The position numbers and the translations under genes are program-made. The notes under the pieces are model-generated. The model saw only the letters and a list, made by a program, of their open reading frames with translations, ran no database searches and had not been told where the DNA came from. Shown piece by piece: positions 7,526-14,313 of a stretch of 29,454 nt of DNA. This DNA comes from a virus: IMG/VR virus record IMGVR_UViG_3300032083_001699, positions 1-29,454 of that record; one strand, written 5' to 3'. Every line of letters starts with the position of its first letter. The stretch's first letter is position 1.

Positions 7526-9504
7526 TGGCTGATTCAAAAAAAAATGCACTTGATAGATTGACCGAATATCGTGACGCATTGAAAGATGCTCAGTTTGATG
7601 GAAAATTAACGGAAAATGGACAGGCCACACTAAAAGCAATAGAGGATGGTTCTCTGACAAGTCCTTTAGTAGGTAATCTGCTACAAGGGGCTTCTTTTAA
7701 TTTAAGTGATGAGGTGATGGGCTGGATAAGAGCAAACATGACCCCCGGATTATCTGTTAATAATGCAATAGATATAGAGCGTGCGGCTTTGCAGGAATCC
7801 TCTACTGAGTCTCCGGTTGGGTCCACTGTGGAACAGCTTATCGGTGCTGCTTTGCCTGTTGCCCTCACCAGAGGCCGCGCTGGTATGCCTACAGTTGCGG
7901 GTGAAATACTGCCAAATGCAGCTATGGGCGGTGCGTTTGCTTTCGGAGCCAGTGAGGGAAGCGTTGATGAACGTATGGCAGATACGGGCGTTGGAGTAGG
8001 AATAGGGGCTGTCACAGGCCCAGCAATCCAAGCAATCTCAAAGCCTATTTCATCTATAAGCCAGAATGTTGGTAAAATTATGCGCGGGCCTAAATCTATT
8101 GCGACCCAACAAGCGCGTCAACTTGTTCAAGAGGCTATAGAAAATGATGCTTCAAGCGTTGAAGAAGCCGTTTTATACGTTCTCAATAAAAACACAACTG
8201 GTAAGCCTTATACTTTAAGCGACCTTGGGCCAAACAGCCAAGCTCTGCTTGATGCGGTTAATGTTTTGCCCGGTTCTGGCAAAAAGACAGCGCAACAGTT
8301 TTTAAAAGCGCGTGACAGTGGCATTTTAACGAGGCTTTCAACCGACTTGCAAGAAGCGTTTGGCAGCAGGGCTGGGTTTTTTAGTGAGTTTAAAGCATTG
8401 CAAAACGCTCGTTCTGCCACTGGAAATAAACTATATGAGCGTGCTTATCGCAATAACGTGCGGATCACAGGCAATTTGCAGAAATTATTTAAAAGACCAT
8501 CTATGCAGGCTGCTTTGCAAAGGGCAATGAAGATCGCAGAAGAAGAAGGCGTGAATCTACCAAAAATAACATTCGCGGCGAATGGCCGTATTTTAGGGCC
8601 AAAAGGTACAACCGTTAGGGCGCTGCCAACGCGGTTGTTACATTATGTAAAGCGCGGGTTAGATGACGAGGTTTTTGTTGGCAAATCACCTGCTAGCGGT
8701 GCTGGTAAAGATTTGGTTAATGCGGCGAAAGGCACTAGAACAGCATTTCTTGAAATCCTAGATGACCAAAATCCTAGTTATAAAATAGCGAGAAATTATT
8801 GGTCGGGAAAATCTGCGGTCATGGATTCAATGCAAGCAGGCCGTGAATTTTTGCGTGCTGATGTAGATGAGTTAGCAGATTTACTTGGGGCTATGTCTGG
8901 GTCTGAAATGGAAGGTTTCAGGCTTGGGGCAATGCAAGGAATTTTAAACGAAATGGAGCGTGGCTCTGAGCGCACAGCCGTGCAACGGTTAGTAAGGTCG
9001 CCTCAAAGAGAGAAACTTTTGCGGCTAACTTTCCCGCAAACGGCGGCTGGTGCAAAATCTGCTGACAAGTTTATGAGCAATTTAGCGGATGAAATTGTAA
9101 TGCGTGAAACTTCCAAAAGCGTTTTGTCTGGAAGCCAGACAGCTATGCGCGGTGAGTTTGTAAGCACCATAAAAGATGCTGCTGCGCCGAACCCTGTAAC
9201 TGGCTTAACAGACCTTGTAACTCGCGCAATAAGCAAAGACTTTAAGACTATTGCTACAAATCAGGAGACGCAAGTTGCCAGTGAAATTGCTCGCATATTG
9301 ACGGAAAATAATCCGACAAAATTAGCAGCAATTCAAAAAGATTTGACAGGTAAAGGCATTAAGCAAGTCTTGCAAAAATACGCCCCAAGTTTATTGCCGA
9401 AATTGACTAGCATGATAGTGAACCCAAGGACAATGACATCACAGGCCACTACTAAAGCAACTGAAATGGGCGCTGGACAGCAAATTTCTGACTTGATGCG
9501 TTAA
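7525..9504 (+). CDS. Ejection/internal virion protein 3 (gp16-like position)
   Basis: 659 aa, the largest late protein of the set. After a helical N-terminus comes QGASFNLSDEVMGWIRANM, a motif of phage ejection-type proteins. Residues about 105-175 are Gly/Ala/Val-rich with almost no charge (AALPVALTRG, AAMGGAFAFGASEG, VGVGIGAVTGPAIQAI), a likely membrane-active segment. The remainder is helical and polar. I see no lytic transglycosylase motif. Role inferred: ejected with DNA to cross the envelope. Confidence 0.6.
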   Translation: MADSKKNALDRLTEYRDALKDAQFDGKLTENGQATLKAIEDGSLTSPLVGNLLQGASFNLSDEVMGWIRANMTPGLSVNNAIDIERAALQESSTESPVGSTVEQLIGAALPVALTRGRAGMPTVAGEILPNAAMGGAFAFGASEGSVDERMADTGVGVGIGAVTGPAIQAISKPISSISQNVGKIMRGPKSIATQQARQLVQEAIENDASSVEEAVLYVLNKNTTGKPYTLSDLGPNSQALLDAVNVLPGSGKKTAQQFLKARDSGILTRLSTDLQEAFGSRAGFFSEFKALQNARSATGNKLYERAYRNNVRITGNLQKLFKRPSMQAALQRAMKIAEEEGVNLPKITFAANGRILGPKGTTVRALPTRLLHYVKRGLDDEVFVGKSPASGAGKDLVNAAKGTRTAFLEILDDQNPSYKIARNYWSGKSAVMDSMQAGREFLRADVDELADLLGAMSGSEMEGFRLGAMQGILNEMERGSERTAVQRLVRSPQREKLLRLTFPQTAAGAKSADKFMSNLADEIVMRETSKSVLSGSQTAMRGEFVSTIKDAAAPNPVTGLTDLVTRAISKDFKTIATNQETQVASEIARILTENNPTKLAAIQKDLTGKGIKQVLQKYAPSLLPKLTSMIVNPRTMTSQATTKATEMGAGQQISDLMR

Positions 9505-9508
9505 AACC

Positions 9509-9859
9509 GTGGCCCAGAAAAAACTGCAAGAAGATAGCTCGTTTTCTAAGTATGACAAAAACGGCGATGATGTCCTGTGTGATGCAGAGCTAACGACTGC
9601 ACTAGACTTAGAGTTTAGGCGCAGAGAGTTAGAGGACGCAGACGCACGCCGGGATTCCATGCGATACATGACATGGTTTGCCCTGTTTGGAACCCTCAAT
9701 TATCCAGCCGCAATTTTGATAACCGCAATGCTTGGCTATGACACAGCCGCGACAATCATAGGTGATATTGCGCCAACGTACTTTGTAGCAAACTCAGCGC
9801 TGGTTGCAGCCTATTTTGGGGCTAATGCATACGCTGAAAAAAAGATGGATAGAAAATGA
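9509..9859 (+). CDS. EF-hand-bearing two-TM protein, holin-like
   Basis: 116 aa with a GTG start 4 nt after the previous stop. Residues 16-27 (DKNGDDVLCDAE) match an EF-hand loop: D at position 1, N at 3, D at 5, a hydrophobic residue at 8, E at 12; the usual Gly at 6 is Asp. A charged helix follows, then two membrane segments (YMTWFALFGTLNYPAAILI and YFVANSALVAAYFGANAYA) and a basic tail. It is followed directly by a holin and an endolysin, so it belongs to the lysis cassette. Calcium-responsive lysis timing is an inference; the motif itself is visible. Confidence 0.6.
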   Translation: MAQKKLQEDSSFSKYDKNGDDVLCDAELTTALDLEFRRRELEDADARRDSMRYMTWFALFGTLNYPAAILITAMLGYDTAATIIGDIAPTYFVANSALVAAYFGANAYAEKKMDRK

Positions 9860-10251
9860 TACAGGCATTGATAGGCCCGGTAACAGGGTTGCTAGACAAG
9901 TTTATTGAAGACAAAGACCAGAAAAACAAGCTAGCGCATGACTTAGCCACAATGGCAGACCAGCACGCGCAAGAGCTTGCTAAAGGTCAATTAGAAATCA
10001 ACAAAGCAGAGGCGCAACACAGGTCTATATTTGTAGCAGGTTGGCGGCCTTTTGTCGGTTGGACTTGCGGAGTGGCACTTGCTTGGCATTTTGTTTTAGC
10101 GCCATTTACCATGTTTGCTTGCGCTTATTTTGGCGTGGCTATACCTGAATTGCCTGCCTTCGATATGTCATCTTTGCTTACAGTTTTGATGGGTATGTTG
10201 GGCCTTGGTGGCCTGCGTACATTCGAAAAGACAAAGGGGTTGAGCAAGTGA
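9856..10251 (+). CDS. Holin of the GTA three-TM type
   Basis: 131 aa, ATGA overlap with the gene before. A charged amphipathic N-terminal half (LLDKFIEDKDQKNKLAHDLA ... EINKAEAQHRS) leads to WRPFVGWTCGVALAWHF, then two more hydrophobic segments ending in SLLTVLMGMLGLGGLRTFEK. WRPF-GW and the final LG-LGGLRT-EK are hallmarks of the GTA_holin_3TM family. It would permeabilise the inner membrane for the endolysin encoded next. Confidence 0.85.
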   Translation: MIQALIGPVTGLLDKFIEDKDQKNKLAHDLATMADQHAQELAKGQLEINKAEAQHRSIFVAGWRPFVGWTCGVALAWHFVLAPFTMFACAYFGVAIPELPAFDMSSLLTVLMGMLGLGGLRTFEKTKGLSK

Positions 10252-10709
10252 AACTCTCTGCAAATTTCACGCTCGATGAGCTATTAAAAAGCCAGACAGC
10301 CCAGCGCCGGGGCATCCCTAATAATCCAGACCCCGACCAGATAGAAGCGTTAGAAAAGCTGTGTGAAAATATACTGCAACCTGTCAGGGATGTGCATGGG
10401 CCATTTATGGTTTCATCAGGTTTCAGAAGCCCAGAATTATGCGTTGCCATCGGCTCTAAAATTACCTCACAGCATTGTTGCACGGGCGGCAAACACGCTG
10501 CCGCAGATTTTGAAGTGCCGGGCATAGACAATTATGATTTGTGTTTATGGATCGAAAAGAACCTGCCTTTCGACCAGCTAATTTTAGAGTGCTATCAGGG
10601 CAACAATACAGGCTGGGTGCATTGCTCCTATGCTGATGCGGGCCGCAAAGAAACGCTGACCTATAGCAAGGCTAAAGGCTACCGCAAGGGGCTGTTGAAA
10701 GATGGCTAG
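10248..10709 (+). CDS. Endolysin, peptidase M15-type
   Basis: 153 aa, ATGA overlap with the holin. VSSGFRSPELC (residues 55-65) and the metal-site region SQH (74-76) ... KHAAADFEV (82-90) and GWVHCSY (122-128) identify an M15A zinc peptidase that cleaves peptidoglycan stem peptides. Compared with the usual S-x-H-x6-D spacing, H76 and D87 are 11 residues apart, with an inserted CCTGGK and an extra His at 83, so the zinc ligand could be H76 or H83. It has no signal peptide and is therefore holin-dependent. Confidence 0.8.
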   Translation: MKLSANFTLDELLKSQTAQRRGIPNNPDPDQIEALEKLCENILQPVRDVHGPFMVSSGFRSPELCVAIGSKITSQHCCTGGKHAAADFEVPGIDNYDLCLWIEKNLPFDQLILECYQGNNTGWVHCSYADAGRKETLTYSKAKGYRKGLLKDG

Positions 10710-10965
10710 AGCTAAGCCCGCGAAGGGCAAAGCAAAGGTCAAAATCACAGCGACTGGAAAGCGGGTTAGCTATGGTCAAGCTGGCAAGGCCAAGGGTGGC
10801 GGCGCAAGGGTGCGACCCGGCACATCAAAGGGTGATAGCTACTGCGCTAGAAGCGCCGGGCAGATGAAGAAGAACCCTAAAGCAGCAAAGAATCCAAACA
10901 GCCCATTACGGCTATCGCGCAAGCGGTGGAAGTGCAGCGGCGCTAAATCAAGGCGAACAGCATGA
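10702..10965 (+). CDS. Small highly basic protein 1
   Basis: 87 aa. The N-terminus is Lys/Ala-rich, followed by a conserved-looking core SYGQAGKAKGGGARVRPGTS, GDSYCARSAGQMKKNP and NSPLRLSRKRWKCSGAKS. The core pattern occurs in small proteins of many marine phages without known function. Its charge suggests nucleic-acid binding. Overlaps the endolysin end by 8 bp and the next gene by ATGA. Confidence 0.65.
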   Translation: MARAKPAKGKAKVKITATGKRVSYGQAGKAKGGGARVRPGTSKGDSYCARSAGQMKKNPKAAKNPNSPLRLSRKRWKCSGAKSRRTA

Positions 10966-11123
10966 AGAAACCTAAAGCCCTCACCAAGCGCCAGCAGGCA
11001 GCGTTGAAGCGTCATGGCGTGCATCACACAGCAAAGCATATGACATCAATGCGCTCGCTGATGCGAGGCGGCAAGACATTCACAGAAGCGCATAGGATGG
11101 CTATGCGTAAAATTGGCAAGTAG
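10962..11123 (+). CDS. Small highly basic protein 2
   Basis: 53 aa: MKKPKALTKRQQAALKRHGV then HHTAKHMTSMRSLMRGGKTF and TEAHRMAMRKIGK. Starts at the ATG overlapping the preceding stop. Rich in Lys, Arg, His and Met. A helix-turn-helix-like layout (MTSMRSLMRGGKTFTEAHRM) is possible. Nothing else is recognised; it belongs to the late basic cluster. Confidence 0.6.
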   Translation: MKKPKALTKRQQAALKRHGVHHTAKHMTSMRSLMRGGKTFTEAHRMAMRKIGK

Positions 11124-11134
11124 GAAAAAATATA

Positions 11135-11197
11135 ATGCCCGGAATGAAATATAAAACGCCTATGAAAAAAAATAAGCCTGTAAAAGTTTCGGCTTAA
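11135..11197 (+). CDS. Tiny basic ORF, possibly the front half of an interrupted gene
   Basis: 20 codons (MPGMKYKTPMKKNKPVKVSA) ending in TAA at 11195-11197. The same frame continues as KKPRGRMGGRSLRRV to a second stop at 11243-11245, with the same basic composition. Either a short peptide or a 36-codon gene interrupted by a nonsense codon. GGAAAAAATATA upstream is a weak ribosome binding site. Confidence 0.35.
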   Translation: MPGMKYKTPMKKNKPVKVSA

Positions 11198-11247
11198 AAG
11201 AAGCCAAGAGGCCGGATGGGTGGACGTAGTTTGAGAAGAGTGTAATT

Positions 11248-11421
11248 ATGAAGCGACCCGGATTATATGCTAATATTGCAAAGAAACGCGCTCGTATTAA
11301 GGCGCAAAAAGCGGCTGGTAAGAAGCCTGAACGGATGAGAAAACCCGGCACAAAAGGCGCTCCGACAGCCGCATCATTTAGAGCCGCAGCTAAAACTGCG
11401 CGTAAGCCCAGACGGGCCTAG
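11248..11421 (+). CDS. Small highly basic protein 3 (MKRPGLYANI type)
   Basis: 57 aa: MKRPGLYANIAKKRARIKAQ ... ERMRKPGTKGAPTAASFRAA ... RKPRRA. 'MKKPGLYANI-KR-RI--G---KMRKPG-KGAPT' is a recurrent small protein in marine phages with no established function. Last gene before attP, so the late operon probably ends here. Confidence 0.6.
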   Translation: MKRPGLYANIAKKRARIKAQKAAGKKPERMRKPGTKGAPTAASFRAAAKTARKPRRA

Positions 11422-11422
11422 A

Positions 11423-11444
11423 CTGTTTCTATTTTAGAAACAAT
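11423..11444 (+). other. Weak hairpin after the late operon
   Basis: TGTTTCT (11424-11430), loop ATTTT, AGAAACA (11436-11442). It is AT-rich and followed by ATAAAAAA rather than a T-run, so it is not a good intrinsic terminator for the late genes despite its position. Confidence 0.3.
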
Positions 11445-11455
11445 AAAAAATGAAA

Positions 11456-11477
11456 AACCACTACAAAATCACTACAG
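11456..11477 (+). repeat. Integrase arm-type site pair, left arm
   Basis: Two tandem 11-bp units, AACCACTACAA and AATCACTACAG, about 80 bp left of the tRNA core. They match the pair at 11687-11708 in sequence and orientation, as expected for N-domain binding sites of a tyrosine integrase. Confidence 0.65.
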
Positions 11478-11557
11478 CTTCTGGCTACCATGCCTTCCCA
11501 CTGATAACCAAGATGCACCATAAACTGCGGAAAAGTACCCTCTAAAACCGCTTAAAT

Positions 11558-11606
11558 CCGCCCTTTCACGGCGGCAACACCGGTTCAAATCCGGTACGGG
11601 ATGCCA
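11558..11606 (+). other. attP core: 3' end of tRNA-Glu(UUC)
   Basis: The stretch folds as the 3' two-thirds of tRNA-Glu: anticodon stem CCGCC/GGCGG around CTTTCAC (anticodon TTC at 11565-11567), T arm ACCGG-TTCAAAT-CCGGT, acceptor strand ACGGGAT, discriminator G and encoded CCA (11604-11606). No matching 5' acceptor strand (ATCCCGT) or D arm lies upstream, so it is not a complete tRNA gene. Beside an integrase this is an attP core whose integration would restore the host tRNA-Glu. Exact crossover ends cannot be set without attB. Confidence 0.8.
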
Positions 11607-11639
11607 CCCAATTTAGTTAATATATTCATACACTTAACA

Positions 11640-11672
11640 AGCCCTCAGCCTCTGGTTGGGGGCTGTTTTTTT
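11640..11672 (+). terminator. Intrinsic terminator downstream of the attP core
   Basis: AGCCCTCA pairs with TGGGGGCT (one G-T pair) and is followed by seven T residues at 11666-11672. It lies 34 bp after the tRNA CCA, so in an integrated prophage it would terminate the reconstituted host tRNA-Glu transcript before int. Confidence 0.8.
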
Positions 11673-11686
11673 GTGCCTTTTTCCAA

Positions 11687-11708
11687 AATCACTACAAAAT
11701 CACTACAA
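11687..11708 (+). repeat. Integrase arm-type site pair, right arm
   Basis: Two tandem copies of AATCACTACAA at 11687-11697 and 11698-11708, about 80 bp right of the tRNA core and in the same orientation as the left pair. The symmetry about the core supports arm sites. Confidence 0.65.
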
Positions 11709-11714
11709 GTTTTT

Positions 11715-11743
11715 GTGGCATAAATGACATTTTATGTTATAAT
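11715..11743 (+). promoter_or_regulatory. Putative int promoter
   Basis: Perfect -10 TATAAT at 11738-11743, with GTGGCA (4/6) 17 bp upstream as -35. The only good promoter in the 126 bp between the terminator and int. Operator 1 (11725-11739) lies between the boxes and overlaps the -10. Confidence 0.55.
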
Positions 11744-11761
11744 GGGTTACATAAGATGACA
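11725..11761 (+). promoter_or_regulatory. Two operator-like inverted repeats at the int promoter
   Basis: Site 1, TGACATTTTATGTTA (11725-11739), and site 2, TTACATAAGATGACA (11747-11761), both fit TGACA-N5-TGTCA with one or two mismatches and match the immunity-region sites. Site 1 overlaps the -10 and site 2 the likely start of transcription. Confidence 0.5.
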
Positions 11762-11798
11762 TTTTAATTCTGTTATGGAATGAATAGGGAGCAAAAAA

Positions 11799-13079
11799 AT
11801 GGCTGCAAAGAAAATAATCTTACCGATTTCGCGTATCAAAAAGCATCAAATGAAAGCAGGTGTTTTCTATAAAGTAGATATGCGCCCAATTATCAACAAC
11901 CCGGCATATGGTAAATTCAAAACATTCGATGATGCACTGGTTGCAATGCAAAAATTAAATGAAAGTTTTAACGGCGAAAAATTGATTGCTGAGGATGTTA
12001 AAGAAGGCAAGATTTTTACAGTGTCAGATGCCATCGATGATTATTTAGCAAATCAAAAACTGCTAATGACAACCGCATATCATAACGAGCAGACATTTAA
12101 TTTAAAGTTAATGAAGGCAATAACCTATGATGAAATGCAAATACAAAAACACCAGATTGAAAATCTAGGCGCAAAGTCTCACCGCGCAAAATTGCGAACT
12201 TGCCTTCAGCTAGAAATACAAAACGAAGGTAAAAGCAATGACACTATGCAAAAGCGCCGCAAGCATTGGCAGAAGTTTTTTAGCTATGCAGCAAATGTTG
12301 GTTGGGTAGATGCAAACCCAATTACAGATTTAAAACTTCCGCAGAAAAATGCAGTCGATAGTCGAGCGCGAAAAGTGCAAAAAGATTTCATTGAATGGCT
12401 TCAGACCGATGGCATAAGTGCATATAGGTCAGCACATATAAAAGCCTGTGAAATTAAATTATGTGGAAGGGGTAGAAACGAACTTCTTTACAAGCCTGAT
12501 TTTGTAGAGTTGATGATGTTGTTAGCAATGACAACAGGCATCCGTCAAGGTGAGCTAAGAGGACTTAGGCGCTGTGACTATTCAGCTAACAGGCAAATTA
12601 TTACAACGCGCAAAGCAGTGAAACATTCCACACAAAATCTTGGTCAAATAAAAACAAACCAAGGCCAAGACCGACAAATAGAAGTGCCAGCCGAAGTTTG
12701 TGCTATGCTTGATAAACATCTTACAACAAGCAAATTTCAAGAACCGACTGATTTGATTTTTTCGTCATCGGCTGGAACGCCATTGCGGAAAAATGATTTC
12801 AGTAATATCTGCAAGCCCATCCGAAAGGCTTGTCCATTTGTTAATGAAGACACCGGAGAAATATTGCATTTTGTCTGGGGTGATTTGCGCCATGCTTTTG
12901 CTAGTTTGATGATTGAACTTCTCGGAGCAAATTGGGCGGCGATTGCTGAATCTATGGGTCATACAAACGCTAATTTTACTCGTAAGCAATATGGACATAT
13001 TATTGTTGATGAAGAAAAGAGCCGTATTAAACGCGAGGCCGCTAGTGCCATACTTATTAAAAAAGAGAGGCGCTTATAG
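11799..13079 (+). CDS. int: Tyrosine-recombinase phage integrase
   Basis: 426 aa; AGGGAG at 11786-11791 lies 7 nt before the ATG. An N-terminal arm-binding region is followed by a SAM-like core-binding domain (about residues 80-190, DTMQKRRKHWQKFFSYAANV) and the catalytic domain. Catalytic residues visible: R249 in TTGIRQGELRGLRR, K285 in IKTNQG, R364 in WGDLRHAFAS, H388 in SMGHTN and nucleophile Y398 in RKQYGHI. The usual His three residues before the second Arg is Gly361. It directs integration at tRNA-Glu through the adjacent attP. Its 3' end overlaps a convergent small gene and that operon's terminator. Confidence 0.93.
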   Translation: MAAKKIILPISRIKKHQMKAGVFYKVDMRPIINNPAYGKFKTFDDALVAMQKLNESFNGEKLIAEDVKEGKIFTVSDAIDDYLANQKLLMTTAYHNEQTFNLKLMKAITYDEMQIQKHQIENLGAKSHRAKLRTCLQLEIQNEGKSNDTMQKRRKHWQKFFSYAANVGWVDANPITDLKLPQKNAVDSRARKVQKDFIEWLQTDGISAYRSAHIKACEIKLCGRGRNELLYKPDFVELMMLLAMTTGIRQGELRGLRRCDYSANRQIITTRKAVKHSTQNLGQIKTNQGQDRQIEVPAEVCAMLDKHLTTSKFQEPTDLIFSSSAGTPLRKNDFSNICKPIRKACPFVNEDTGEILHFVWGDLRHAFASLMIELLGANWAAIAESMGHTNANFTRKQYGHIIVDEEKSRIKREAASAILIKKERRL

Positions 13080-13088
13080 CGCCCCTCT
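13059..13088 (-). terminator. Intrinsic terminator of the leftward recombination operon
   Basis: On the - strand a GC-rich hairpin (AGAGGGGCGCT / AGCGCCTCT around ATA, with a two-base bulge) is followed by six U residues (A-run 13059-13064 on +). It overlaps the last codons of int and the 3' end of the 45-aa gene, ending leftward transcription without separate spacer DNA. Confidence 0.75.
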
Positions 13089-13211
13089 AATCCTCTCTAA
13101 AAGTTTCTGCCAAAATGATTTCGGAGCCTTCCGATTATCCCAGTAAGCTCTCAGCCGTTTTGAGTGCGCGGCCTTTTGCTCATCTGTCCAAGGCTTTCTT
13201 GGTTTTCGCAT
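13074..13211 (-). CDS. 45-aa basic Trp-rich protein
   Basis: MRKPRKPWTDEQKAAHSKRL then RAYWDNRKAPKSFWQKLLER and IRGAL. AGGAG about 8 nt before the ATG is the best ribosome binding site in the neighbourhood. It overlaps the 3' end of the excisionase-like gene by 61 bp and of int by 6 bp. The W-T-EQ...R-AYW--RK pattern is common in tiny phage proteins of unknown function. Confidence 0.6.
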   Translation of the reverse strand: MRKPRKPWTDEQKAAHSKRLRAYWDNRKAPKSFWQKLLERIRGAL

Positions 13212-13396
13212 TTTGTTTCTCCTAATTTATCAATTTCAGATTTCGGAATGTAGTAGCGTGATCCATCCATCACGGCATTAAACACGCCTGACTTTATCCA
13301 GCGTCTAACCCTCTTGCGGCTGGCCTCATTATAGCCTTCAGCAAACAGAGCATCACAAGCCTCTTTCAGCGTGTATAGAAGCTGATTAGAACTCAT
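13151..13396 (-). CDS. Excisionase/MerR-like HTH protein
   Basis: 81 aa from the ATG at 13396; a GTG at 13408 would add four residues. YTLKEACDALFAEGYNEAS, then RVRRWIKSGVFNAVMDGSRY and YIPKSEIDKL, is a winged-helix excisionase-family DNA-binding domain (recognition helix, then wing with R-Y-IPKSEID). Close to int and in the operon expected to be on during induction, it is the best candidate for the recombination directionality factor. Overlaps the gene before by 11 bp. Confidence 0.65.
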   Translation of the reverse strand: MSSNQLLYTLKEACDALFAEGYNEASRKRVRRWIKSGVFNAVMDGSRYYIPKSEIDKLGETKCENQESLGQMSKRPRTQNG

Positions 13397-13727
13397 ATGG
13401 CGGCTCACTTATTGGCGCTGGCGCAATGGGTGCAGGTGCAGCAGGCGCGGCAGGTGGCGGGCTAACAGAGGCTGGCCCAGCGCCATCATTGATAAACAAC
13501 GTAGAGCTACAGACCTTATGATATGTATCACCGATTTTTACCTGCAATTCCAGCGAGGGCTGCTTTTTCCAATCGTCTTTATTGGTGTTGTAATAATTAT
13601 CAAGCTGTGCTTTTAGCTCTGGGTCTTGCACATTAAACCAAAGCGAAATGCTTAAATTTTCGTCAACGCGGATTTCACGTTGTAGCCGTTCAGCTTTTAC
13701 AGTTGCCTTATATTCAGGTCTTGCCAT
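13386..13727 (-). CDS. Unknown protein of the recombination operon, SSB-like candidate
   Basis: 113 aa. The first 80 residues are a compact charged domain with several strands (NLSISLWFNV, SLELQVKIGD, YHKVCSSTLFIND). A Pro/Ala-rich linker (about residues 84-105) and a short tip SEPPYEF follow. A globular domain plus Pro-rich linker plus acidic-aromatic tip is the architecture of ssDNA-binding proteins (E. coli SSB ends DDDIPF). It directly follows the ERF annealase. No OB-fold motif can be confirmed by eye, so the role stays tentative. GAGGA precedes the ATG. Confidence 0.5.
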   Translation of the reverse strand: MARPEYKATVKAERLQREIRVDENLSISLWFNVQDPELKAQLDNYYNTNKDDWKKQPSLELQVKIGDTYHKVCSSTLFINDGAGPASVSPPPAAPAAPAPIAPAPISEPPYEF

Positions 13728-14313
13728 TTCTTATATCCTCTTCGTGTTGCTTCCAAATCGCGTAAAATCGGTTGTATTGTGCAGGCTGTTCTTTATGCAT
13801 CTGCATAAGCTCCGGGTTTATTTCACTGACCCAGGCATTGAGGCTGACCAGTGATTTGAACGTCCTGCATTTTGCCTCTAACTCTGACGTATCGACTGGC
13901 TTTGTGTTGCTATTGTCCTGCAACAAGCCATTGATTTGTCCGTCATCATCATCATCAAAATCTATTTCTTGGATGCCAGCGGCAAGCCCAAGCGCTGCCA
14001 TGAGTGCATAACGCCGGGCATAGCTAATAGCTGACCCAAGTTTCTGGTTGTTGGTCATATCATCTACAGCAATCGGATACCGCCCAACCTTCTCATCGCC
14101 GCTTACATGCATGATATAGGTCTTCAGGTGCATCCCTATGCCCTCTTCATAATCAACCAACTGGCTGAATGAGAGGCCGTGCTGGGCCGCTTCTTTCACT
14201 TTGGTCATTACTGACCCAACGCTTGCATACTGGCTTCTGTTGCCCGTCTTATCTAATTCTAGCCCGGTCTGCGAGGCTTGGAATGTAGCAAGAGCTTTTG
14301 CTAATTCATTCAT
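13714..14313 (-). CDS. erf: ERF-family single-strand annealing protein
   Basis: 199 aa from the ATG at 14313, which has AAGG 5 nt upstream; a GTG at 14319 is the alternative. YASVGSVMTKVKEAAQHGLS, THIMH-like TYIMHVSGDEK, and NQKLGSAISYARRYALMAAL followed by an Asp-rich DFDDDDDG are the ERF superfamily signature. It anneals complementary single strands made by the exonuclease of the same operon, for recombination or genome circularisation. The C-terminal 60 residues are variable. Confidence 0.85.
   Translation of the reverse strand: MNELAKALATFQASQTGLELDKTGNRSQYASVGSVMTKVKEAAQHGLSFSQLVDYEEGIGMHLKTYIMHVSGDEKVGRYPIAVDDMTNNQKLGSAISYARRYALMAALGLAAGIQEIDFDDDDDGQINGLLQDNSNTKPVDTSELEAKCRTFKSLVSLNAWVSEINPELMQMHKEQPAQYNRFYAIWKQHEEDIRNGKT

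Noticed and set aside
11423-11444. Late-operon intrinsic terminator
   Set aside because: AT-rich 7-bp stem followed by A residues, no U-tract on the + strand.
11540-11606. Complete tRNA-Glu gene
   Set aside because: Only anticodon arm, T arm and 3' acceptor strand are present; no D arm or 5' acceptor strand matches upstream.
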